From positions 1-5,867 of the forward strand of contig DAOVTU010000225.1 in NCBI GenBank assembly GCA_030632925.1: a stretch of DNA of 5,867 nucleotides. The letters run 5' to 3'. A program made the translations under genes and the position numbers. The stretch's first letter is position 1; every line of letters begins with the position of its first letter. Positions 1 through 5,148 of the stretch are shown one piece after another. This DNA comes from Candidatus Krumholzibacteriia bacterium. Its GTDB lineage: Bacteria; Krumholzibacteriota; Krumholzibacteriia; LZORAL124-64-63. The notes beneath the pieces were generated by a model. It saw only the letters and a list, made by a program, of their open reading frames with translations. It did no database searches and was not told the origin of the DNA.

Positions 1-1363
1 CGATGTGGCGTACTGGAACGGCGCGGTGGAAATTGCCGATGTTATGGCAGCCACCCAACTGACCGGCGATGCGGCCGACGACGGACGCTGGCCCTTCCGC
101 GTGGTGCCCCTGGACGGCACCGTAACCCAGGACTACACGAGCCATCTGCAACCTGCCGTGCGCTTTTTCGATGACATGGCCGCCCGCACCGGCAATCCGG
201 TATATGCCCAAACCCGCGACCGGACCTGGGCCTGGCTGTTGGCCAATCCCTGCGAGCCGACCTCGCCTTCGTACATGCGGTGGGAAGCTTTCTATGAAGA
301 CCAAACGCCGGAAATGCAGACCGGATTTGGTGACCACTACTCAGGCCACGAGATGATCGTGGAATTGATCGAGCGGCAGCCTGTGGGCTGGGAGGATCTG
401 GCCATCACGGTGTTGGATTCGTTGACAGTGCGCTTTGTCAGCGCGGGCCCCAGCGTGCGCACCTATCCGTACGAACCGGTCACTCTGGAATGGTTTGGCT
501 GGCCGGAAGCCACCTACGCCAGCAGCATGCAGTACGCCCGCACGGCCATATTGCTGCACCAGGCGTTGGAGGGCGACATCCGGCAGGACGACACCTGGCG
601 CCAGACCGGTCTGGCTATGGCGGCGGCCTGTTCCCACGGCAGAAATTTGCGCAAGGATGACGGGCGCATGTACACCACGGTGCGCGACATCTATCAGTAT
701 TTCAATTCGGACAGCTGGTACGAACAGAACTTCAACACGGTGATCTATTACCTGGAATTGATGGATCTGGAGCCGAGCCTGGCGCCAGTTACCGAAACCC
801 ATATTCTGGACGCCGACGATGCCCTCACCAGCATTGGCTTTTCCCTGGATGGCCCGCTGATCGAATACGCCACTGCCAGCGGCGCGGGCACCGAGCGCAT
901 CAAGATGGCCGGTGCGCCGGGCTACATTTTTACCGGCGGCATGGTCCTGCCCGAGTTGGGCGCCTTGCCATCCGGCACGCCGGGTTGGTACTGGGATGCA
1001 GCCACCAGCGTGGTTACGGTTTATCATGAGACAGGCCCCGTGGTCGTGACCAACATCGCCGCGAGCGTGCCGGGCACTGATCCGCGGGGTGGCTCGATCC
1101 TGAGACTGCGAGCCAGCAGCACCGGGCGCCCAGCCATTGACGTGGACCTGGCCCGAGATGGCGAACTGACCCTGACTGTGTATGATCTGCGCGGCAGTCT
1201 GGTGCGCGAACTGGTGTCCGGTGAAGCCTGGTCGGCCGGCAACCGGCAAGTCATCTGGGACGGGCGGGATCGCCATGGTCGCATGGCCGCCAGCGGTGTG
1301 TATCTGGTGCGGGGGCGCAGTGGTGACGCCGTGGCCCGAACCCGGGTTGTACAAGTCCGGTAA
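1..1363 (+). CDS. C-terminal part of a probable exported protein with a FlgD-like Ig module; function unknown
   Basis: The reading frame is open from the left edge (codon GAT at 2-4) to TAA at 1361-1363, so this is the last 453 residues of a longer protein. The GTG at position 5 is not a convincing start, since no signal peptide or ribosome site can be seen. Counting from that GTG, residues 1-260 look mostly helical and are rich in Trp and Tyr, like an alpha/alpha-barrel, but I recognise no family. Residues 264-350 look like a beta-rich domain containing G-W-Y-W-D. Residues 385-452 are a FlgD-like Ig module with V-Y-D-L-R-G, V-I-W-D-G-R-D-x-x-G-R and S-G-V-Y-L-V. Such modules end many exported proteins of FCB-type bacteria, often as sorting or attachment domains, so secretion is inferred. 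No PNPFNP lead-in precedes this copy, unlike the propeller protein at 2967-4781. A glycan-active enzyme is possible but unproven. Confidence 0.85.
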   Translation, partial: DVAYWNGAVEIADVMAATQLTGDAADDGRWPFRVVPLDGTVTQDYTSHLQPAVRFFDDMAARTGNPVYAQTRDRTWAWLLANPCEPTSPSYMRWEAFYEDQTPEMQTGFGDHYSGHEMIVELIERQPVGWEDLAITVLDSLTVRFVSAGPSVRTYPYEPVTLEWFGWPEATYASSMQYARTAILLHQALEGDIRQDDTWRQTGLAMAAACSHGRNLRKDDGRMYTTVRDIYQYFNSDSWYEQNFNTVIYYLELMDLEPSLAPVTETHILDADDALTSIGFSLDGPLIEYATASGAGTERIKMAGAPGYIFTGGMVLPELGALPSGTPGWYWDAATSVVTVYHETGPVVVTNIAASVPGTDPRGGSILRLRASSTGRPAIDVDLARDGELTLTVYDLRGSLVRELVSGEAWSAGNRQVIWDGRDRHGRMAASGVYLVRGRSGDAVARTRVVQVR

Positions 1364-1381
1364 CTGTACAAGTCCGTTAAC
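1348..1381. repeat. 17-bp tandem direct repeat across the stop codon
   Basis: TGTACAAGTCCGGTAAC (1348-1364) is followed directly by TGTACAAGTCCGTTAAC (1365-1381), with 16 of 17 bases identical. The first copy encodes the last residues and TAA stop of the upstream protein. The second copy repeats that gene end, stop included, in another frame because 17 is not a multiple of three. Each copy contains the palindrome TGTACA. Replication slippage is the simplest origin, and an operator with two half-sites is a less likely alternative. Confidence 0.9.
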
Positions 1382-1386
1382 AATCC

Positions 1387-1404
1387 ATTGGAAAGGATTC
1401 CAAT
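1387..1404 (+). promoter_or_regulatory. Ribosome binding site inside a small inverted repeat, setting the TTG start of the exonuclease
   Basis: ATTGGAA (1387-1393) and TTCCAAT (1398-1404) are perfect reverse complements around the tetranucleotide AGGA (1394-1397). AAGGA at 1393-1397 lies six bases before the TTG at 1404-1406, a normal Shine-Dalgarno distance. This supports TTG as the start. In RNA the Shine-Dalgarno core would lie in the hairpin loop and the first base of the start codon in the stem. The ribosome-site call is firm, but a regulatory role for the hairpin is inference. Confidence 0.65.
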
Positions 1405-2294
1405 TGTCCCAAACTACATCAACCAAGACAGCCTATCTCATCGACGGCATGGCCTACGTCTTCCGGGCCTTCTTTGCCATGCGCGCCATGTCCGCACCCG
1501 ACGGCACCACACCCATCAACGCCGTTTTTGGGCTGGGCATGACGCTGCAGAAGTTGCTCAACGAACACAAGCCCGAGCTGGTCGCCTGTTGTTTTGATGC
1601 GGGCTCAAAAACCTTCCGCTCCGAAATCTATCCCGAGTACAAGGCCAACCGCGGCGCACCGCCCGAAGAGCTCGTGCCCCAATTCGACTTGTGCCGCGAA
1701 CTGGTAGACAGCATGGGCATCGCCTCGGCGACCTGCCCCGGCTTCGAGGCCGACGACGTGATGGCCACCCTGACCGATCGCCTGCGGGCCGACGGCTACG
1801 AGGTTGTCATTGTCACCGGCGACAAGGACATGGCCCAGGTGCTCGGCCCCGGCGTGCGCATTTTCAATCTGGCCAAAGACGACTGGTGGACCGCCGAGAG
1901 CATTCCTGCGCGTATGGGCGTGCGAGCCGACCAGGTGCGCGACTTCCTGGCCCTCAAGGGCGATGCGGCCGACAACATCCCTGGCGTACGCGGGGTGGGT
2001 GACAAGGCGGCTACGGCTTTGTTGGGTGCGTTTGAAGACCTGGACGCCATCTATGCCGACCTGGATCGGGTCGAAACCCTGCCAGTGCGCGGCGCCAAGG
2101 GATTGCGCGTCAAGCTGGAGGCCGATCACGACAACGCGCTTCTGAGCCGGCGTCTGGCCGAACTGGACCACGCAGCACCGTGTGACCTGGATGCAACGGC
2201 CATGCTGTATGCGGGGGCGGATTCTGATGTGCTGGACGCTTTTGCCACCAAATGGGGCCTGGGACGGGTCGCGGCCAGGGTGCCTCGGCGCTAG
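1404..2294 (+). CDS. Stand-alone 5'-3' exonuclease (DNA polymerase I N-terminal / FEN-like)
   Basis: A 296-residue protein with the full PIN-like plus H3TH fold of the 5'-3' exonuclease domain of DNA polymerase I, but no polymerase. By family knowledge it removes RNA primers or 5' flaps during replication and repair, using two metal ions. Numbering from the TTG start, visible metal-site motifs are Y-L-I-D14-G, C-C-F-D65-A followed by F-R-S-E-I-Y-P-E-Y-K-A-N-R, P-G-F-E115-A-D117-D118, V-T-G-D140-K-D142, and the helix-hairpin-helix K-G-D187-A-A-D190-N-I-P-G-V-R-G-V-G-D-K. All the expected acidic residues are present, so it should be active. Its length matches free-standing relatives such as YpcP/ExoIX types. 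The start rests on AAGGA six bases upstream and on homology beginning at residue 9. The same frame stays open upstream to 1182, but that overlaps the preceding gene and has no family similarity. It lies 40 bp after the preceding gene and is followed by a strong terminator. Confidence 0.95.
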   Translation: MSQTTSTKTAYLIDGMAYVFRAFFAMRAMSAPDGTTPINAVFGLGMTLQKLLNEHKPELVACCFDAGSKTFRSEIYPEYKANRGAPPEELVPQFDLCRELVDSMGIASATCPGFEADDVMATLTDRLRADGYEVVIVTGDKDMAQVLGPGVRIFNLAKDDWWTAESIPARMGVRADQVRDFLALKGDAADNIPGVRGVGDKAATALLGAFEDLDAIYADLDRVETLPVRGAKGLRVKLEADHDNALLSRRLAELDHAAPCDLDATAMLYAGADSDVLDAFATKWGLGRVAARVPRR

Positions 2295-2307
2295 ATATAT
2301 TGCAGAC

Positions 2308-2348
2308 AAAAAAAGGGCCGCTGCGACAGATCCGCAGCGGCTCTTTTT
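2308..2348. terminator. Intrinsic, probably bidirectional terminator between convergent genes
   Basis: A perfect 9-bp stem, GCCGCTGCG (2317-2325) with CGCAGCGGC (2333-2341), closes a 7-base loop. It extends outward through G-T and G-C pairs into an A-run (2308-2314) on the left and a T-run (2344-2348) on the right. It begins 13 bases after the exonuclease stop (plus strand) and ends 17 bases past the lipoprotein stop (minus strand). On each strand the stem is followed by U-rich RNA, so it can end both transcripts. Confidence 0.9.
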
Positions 2349-2351
2349 ATA

Positions 2352-2373
2352 ATCTACTCGAGTATCTACTCGA
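2352..2373. repeat. 10-bp direct repeat with 12-bp period spanning the lipoprotein stop codon
   Basis: ATCTACTCGA occurs at 2352-2361 and again at 2364-2373. On the minus strand this places a second in-frame TAG (2354-2356) exactly 12 bases after the real TAG stop (2366-2368). The junction also makes a 10-bp palindrome, TACTCGAGTA, at 2355-2364. A short slippage duplication of the gene end is the simplest explanation. Confidence 0.8.
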
Positions 2374-2869
2374 AATAGTCACCGTAGATCGACAGGTAGT
2401 GCTGGACCTGCTTGGCATCTTCCACCGAACCGGTTTCCTGCAGCGCCGTCACCGACGGGATGTACTTCATGAGGTACACGTGCAACTGGTCGTGGTCGGC
2501 GCCGCTCATGGTGCAGCCCTGGATCAATCCCTCGAGCTCAACCTTCAGGCCGTCGCCAGCCAGTTTCAGGCCATCGGTACCGAGAGCAGCCGCGTCGACC
2601 TTCACGAAGGAGTCCGCCATTTTGACAAACGAGGCGCGGGTGTGGTCGTCCATCTGCCATTTCGCGCCGTCGTTCAAGACCAGGCCATCGCCTTCAGCGG
2701 CATCGGTGTGAGGATGCTCAGCATGCTGGGGATGATCGGAATGTTCGGCGTGTTCAGCATGTTCAGCCTGCTCAACGTTTTCAGCTTGCCCATCGGTGTT
2801 CTCGCCACTGCAGGAAATCAAAAGCAGCGCGGCGATCATCAGACAACAAATCACAAGAAGGGATTTCAC
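2366..2869 (-). CDS. Small lipoprotein with a His-ladder and a putative metal-binding C-terminal domain
   Basis: A 167-residue protein starting at GTG 2867-2869, chosen because GAAAGGA lies seven bases upstream and a signal peptide begins at once. Residues 1-20 form a short Lys-containing n-region, a hydrophobic stretch and the lipobox L17-I-S-C20, so lipid attachment at Cys20 and location at the cell envelope are expected. Residues 35-56 are low complexity, with His at 37, 40, 43, 46, 49, 52 and 54 alternating with Glu, Ala and Asp, which looks like a Zn, Ni or Cu binding or buffering tract. Residues 63-167 look like a helical domain with L-N-D-G-x-K-W, then C119-T-M-S-G-x-D-H126-D-Q-L-H130. 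From memory, uncharacterised envelope proteins in Bacteroidota carry a similar C-T-M-x-G-x-x-H-x-x-L-H motif, but I could not check this. Metal binding is inferred and the true function is unknown. It converges on the exonuclease across a shared terminator. Confidence 0.88.
   Translation of the reverse strand: MKSLLVICCLMIAALLLISCSGENTDGQAENVEQAEHAEHAEHSDHPQHAEHPHTDAAEGDGLVLNDGAKWQMDDHTRASFVKMADSFVKVDAAALGTDGLKLAGDGLKVELEGLIQGCTMSGADHDQLHVYLMKYIPSVTALQETGSVEDAKQVQHYLSIYGDYFE
2708..2761 (-). repeat. 9-base-period repeat encoding the His-ladder of the lipoprotein
   Basis: Codons for residues 37-54 of the lipoprotein repeat with a period of about nine bases, read on the plus strand as variants of TGTTCAGCA (three codons, His-Ala-Glu register). 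The copies differ at several third positions and some have changed to encode Ser-Asp or Pro-Gln, yet every third residue up to 52 remains His. That pattern suggests selection for His spacing rather than very recent expansion. Confidence 0.75.
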
Positions 2870-2876
2870 GTAGGAT

Positions 2877-2883
2877 TCCTTTC
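2877..2883 (-). promoter_or_regulatory. Ribosome binding site deciding the GTG start of the lipoprotein
   Basis: GAAAGGA on the minus strand ends seven bases before GTG at 2869. The frame remains open a further 21 codons upstream to a TTG, but that extension contains charged residues before the hydrophobic stretch and would move the lipobox Cys to about residue 41. The GTG start is therefore preferred. Confidence 0.75.
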
Positions 2884-2910
2884 GGATATTTCGGGATTTG
2901 GCGAACGGGC

Positions 2911-2939
2911 AAGAAACAAGCTCTACCGCCAATAGTCAA
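2911..2939 (-). promoter_or_regulatory. Weak candidate sigma-70-type promoter for the lipoprotein
   Basis: On the minus strand TTGACT (2934-2939) is followed, after exactly 17 bases, by TTTCTT (2911-2916). The -35 box matches consensus at five of six bases, but the -10 box at only three of six. It lies in the 97-bp gap after the upstream gene and would give a leader of about 35 bases. The call rests mainly on the -35 box and the spacing. Confidence 0.3.
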
Positions 2940-2966
2940 ATACGACAATGAAGAATCCGGAAATTT

Positions 2967-4781
2967 CTATTTGAGCAACATCAGGCGCACCTGCGCGGCT
3001 GGCAGGCCATCAACCACAACCCGGCCCAGAAAGGCCCCACTGGGCAAAGCGCGCCCATCCTGATCCCGGCCATCCCAGGCCACCCGCACTTCGCCACCAG
3101 AAGTGACCACCTCCCGCGAACGCCAAACCCGGCGCCCCGCCAGATCATAAACCTCAACCTGCGCCGCCCCGGCACCCGCCATCTCAAACCGGATCACGGT
3201 CTGCGGGTTGAACGGATTGGGCCACGCCCCCAGGCCGGTCACCAAAGTCCCCCCGGGGGGACTTTCACCGACCGCCGCCAGGTCACCCAGGCGTTCTTCG
3301 ATGCCATCAACGGCGATCCACCCGCCGGGCCCGGTTTCCTCGTCAACAATGGCCAGGCGCACCGTTTGGCCGGACCACGCCCCGAGGTCCCACAAACGTT
3401 CGCCCATCCCCGACAGGTTGTTGGTGTGGATGCGCGACAACTCCAACCCCGTCGCGTCATCCAGCAAGGCCACGTAACACGTTTCGGCGTAGTACCCGCC
3501 GCCGATCAACAGGCGCAAATGGTCGCCCGTCACCACGAAGGGCCGCGACTCCAGGCGTGCCGTGGCCGAGTCGCCCCAGGCCGCACCGGGCAAACCGATG
3601 GTGGCCAGTGGCCCCCCGTAATTTTCAAAAGTGCTGAACCAGCCGTGGCCCTTCACGCCCGCCGGCGAGTCATCGCGCAGCACCGCGTTTTCGCCAAAGG
3701 TCGGCACCGCTGCCGCTCCCGTACGTATCGGCCAGTCGCCCACGAACGGGTCATCAAATATCACCACAGGCGTCTGTCCGCCATCGTCAAACCGGATGCT
3801 GTCGAACCGCACGGTCACGAACCACGAATCGTCCCGCGGGTCCTGATCCTTGGCCAGGCGTGCAAAAACTTCTGCGCTCGCCCCCGCGTCAAATCGCTTG
3901 ATTTCCGGCGCCCAGCCCGCGTCCACGGACGTGCGCGCGGCCATGGTCCATCCGGCCGGATCAGCCGCCACCATGTGGCTCGTCGGGTGGTTGTCGATGT
4001 CCAGATCCTGCTCCACAAAGAACAAATGATGCCAGCCATCGCGCACCAGATACTGCACGCTCTCGAGGTCACGGGTTTTGCCTGCGGTGCCGTCGTGCTC
4101 ATAAAAAACACCACCGTCAGACCAGTTGACCAGATCAGCCGACACCGCCCGATGCACGATGCCCCGCCGATAGCCAGGGTACCCGCCGAGCCGCAAGCCC
4201 GCCGTCGAAAGCATGTTCCACTGCGCCCCATCGTGATACACGAATGGGTCGCGGAACGAACTCCAGGCCTGCTCCGGCCCCCAGTGATAAGTCAGCGTAT
4301 CGGGTTCAAAAACCGGGTTGGCGACGCTCTTGGTCCAGGTCGTCAGATCATCTGACCAGGCCAGACAGGCGCGCTGCACCATGGCCCCAGTGATGCCGGT
4401 GTAGAGCATGGCCCAGCGCCCGGAGGCGTCGTCGTAAACCACATCCGGCGCCCACATCGCCACGTCATCATACCAACCGGGCCCGCTGGTGAGGGCCGGT
4501 CCCAAAATGTCCCAGTGGCGCAGATCCGCCGAAGTGGCGTGCCAGATGGTATCGGCGTTGGCCGGATGGGCGTCGTGCTGCGGAATGGTGTGGTAAAAAA
4601 CGTGGTACTGGCCGGCGTCCTGGATCAGGCTGAAATCCCAGACCTGCTGGCCGGGCTGCACGAGGTAGGGCGTTTCAAAATCGAACGTGACCAGGGCCCA
4701 CGACGGCACCGCCACCAGGGCCAGGCCCAGGAGAACGAAGATGGCGGCACGATGTCCGAAGCGGAAGGTCTCGGTGTTCAT
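2967..4781 (-). CDS. Secreted GH32/GH68/GH43-like five-bladed beta-propeller protein with jelly-roll and PNPFNP/FlgD-like C-terminus
   Basis: A 604-residue protein with four parts. Residues 1-29 are a signal peptide (R7 and R11, hydrophobic 12-25, likely cut after S-W-A29). Residues 35-340 are a propeller of the GH32/GH68/GH43 type: Q-V-W-D49-F is followed by Y-H-V-F-Y, F-R-D178-P lies at 176-179, and L-E240-S follows T-R-D, matching in order the nucleophile, transition-state stabiliser and acid of these families. The blade motif A/W-x-S-x-D-L-x-x-W recurs at 81-90, 140-149 and 211-220. Residues 341-497 form a beta-sandwich with I-G-G-G, E-T-C-Y-V-A-L-L-D and G-G-W-I-A-V-D-G-I, like the domain after some GH32-type propellers. 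Residues 517-604 hold P-N-P-F-N-P (521-526) and a FlgD-like Ig module, a likely export or surface signal. Fructan or another furanosyl or pentosyl glycan is a guess at the substrate. No good Shine-Dalgarno site precedes the ATG; a GGGA about 14 bases upstream is too distant. Confidence 0.88.
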   Translation of the reverse strand: MNTETFRFGHRAAIFVLLGLALVAVPSWALVTFDFETPYLVQPGQQVWDFSLIQDAGQYHVFYHTIPQHDAHPANADTIWHATSADLRHWDILGPALTSGPGWYDDVAMWAPDVVYDDASGRWAMLYTGITGAMVQRACLAWSDDLTTWTKSVANPVFEPDTLTYHWGPEQAWSSFRDPFVYHDGAQWNMLSTAGLRLGGYPGYRRGIVHRAVSADLVNWSDGGVFYEHDGTAGKTRDLESVQYLVRDGWHHLFFVEQDLDIDNHPTSHMVAADPAGWTMAARTSVDAGWAPEIKRFDAGASAEVFARLAKDQDPRDDSWFVTVRFDSIRFDDGGQTPVVIFDDPFVGDWPIRTGAAAVPTFGENAVLRDDSPAGVKGHGWFSTFENYGGPLATIGLPGAAWGDSATARLESRPFVVTGDHLRLLIGGGYYAETCYVALLDDATGLELSRIHTNNLSGMGERLWDLGAWSGQTVRLAIVDEETGPGGWIAVDGIEERLGDLAAVGESPPGGTLVTGLGAWPNPFNPQTVIRFEMAGAGAAQVEVYDLAGRRVWRSREVVTSGGEVRVAWDGRDQDGRALPSGAFLGRVVVDGLPAAQVRLMLLK

Positions 4782-4831
4782 AAGGCTGGTGTCAGATCCC
4801 TGCTATTGTGTCGGCCCATTTGGTGGCCTCT

Positions 4832-4840
4832 ATTATAACA
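4832..4840 (-). promoter_or_regulatory. Extended -10 promoter for the propeller gene
   Basis: The minus strand reads TGT (4840-4838) followed directly by a perfect TATAAT (4837-4832), the TGn-TATAAT extended -10 element. No good -35 box lies 16-18 bases upstream (GACTGA at 17; TTGGAC is 20 away), which fits extended -10 promoters. It lies 15 bases past the ferredoxin stop and would give a leader of about 44 bases before the ATG at 4781. The flanking sequence is GC-rich, so this AT-rich patch stands out. Confidence 0.6.
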
Positions 4841-4854
4841 CAACGGAGGGGGTA

Positions 4855-5109
4855 TCAGTCCAAATCCAGCTTTACGGTCCCCTTGTTGATCTTTGCCTGG
4901 CACATCAGGCGCCGATCGGCATCCAGATCCATGGCTTTTTCTTCGTCAGTGGGCGCCGACAGGTTGTTCAAGCCGGACAGCACCGTGGTGGCGCATTTCC
5001 CGCAAACCCCACTCAGGCAACCAAATAGCACACCGAGTTCGGCCGAACCCTCCATGGAGCCACCGGCGAAGGCGTTTTTCTGACGGGATCGGGTCTTGAT
5101 GGTAGGCAA
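4855..5109 (-). CDS. Small [2Fe-2S] ferredoxin
   Basis: An 84-residue plant/adrenodoxin-type [2Fe-2S] ferredoxin, a soluble one-electron carrier. The cluster ligands are C31-L-S-G-V-C36-G-K-C39 and, 30 residues later, C70 in R-L-M-C-Q-A, which is the standard Cx4Cx2C...C pattern. The C-terminus K-V-K/L-D-type strand (T-V-K-L-D-L-D) is also typical. The start is TTG at 5107-5109, supported by an AGGAG six bases upstream. The N-terminal beta-hairpin before the cluster loop is shorter and less regular than usual (T-I-K-T-R-S-R-Q-K-N-A-F-A-G-G). It lies 39 bp downstream of the RarD-like gene on the same strand, so the two may be co-transcribed, but no shared function is evident. The redox partner is unknown. 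Confidence 0.92.
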   Translation of the reverse strand: MPTIKTRSRQKNAFAGGSMEGSAELGVLFGCLSGVCGKCATTVLSGLNNLSAPTDEEKAMDLDADRRLMCQAKINKGTVKLDLD

Positions 5110-5113
5110 AAGG

Positions 5114-5121
5114 CTCTCCTC
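5114..5121 (-). promoter_or_regulatory. Ribosome binding site setting the TTG start of the ferredoxin
   Basis: GAGGAGAG on the minus strand contains AGGAG (5120-5116), six bases before TTG at 5109. No ATG or GTG occurs in frame between the upstream TAG and this point, so this site decides the start. Confidence 0.75.
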
Positions 5122-5148
5122 GATGTTGAACGTACGAAACAGCGAACC

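Noticed and set aside
1182..1403. Upstream extension of the exonuclease frame by 74 codons
   Set aside because: It overlaps the preceding gene, is rich in Trp, Cys and Pro without family similarity, and the TTG at 1404 has a ribosome site at the right distance.
341..1426. Long open frame on the minus strand, 361 codons
   Set aside because: It lies antisense to the FlgD-module protein, has no recognisable domain and a composition rich in His, Gln and Ala typical of shadows in GC-rich DNA. Its plus-strand partner carries a clear conserved module.
1605..2309. Minus-strand open frame of 234 codons opposite the exonuclease
   Set aside because: Antisense shadow of a gene with all conserved nuclease motifs. 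It also reads into the terminator stem region.
2870..2932. Upstream extension of the lipoprotein to a TTG
   Set aside because: It would bury the signal peptide behind 21 mostly polar residues. GTG at 2869 has a Shine-Dalgarno site seven bases away.
2252..2935. Plus-strand open frame of 227 codons opposite the lipoprotein
   Set aside because: It crosses the terminator hairpin and mirrors a gene with signal peptide, lipobox and ribosome site. The Met-rich part is only the reverse of the His codons.
2955..2969. GAAATTTC palindrome near the propeller gene stop as a terminator
   Set aside because: Too short, no loop and no U-tract; no terminator could be supported there.
3366..4355. Plus-strand open frame of 329 codons opposite the propeller gene
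   Set aside because: Arg, His and Pro-rich shadow with no domain. The minus strand encodes a recognisable enzyme with signal peptide.
4812..4828. GGCC...GGCC inverted repeat as a terminator after the ferredoxin gene
   Set aside because: Only four pairs form and no T-run follows on the minus strand.
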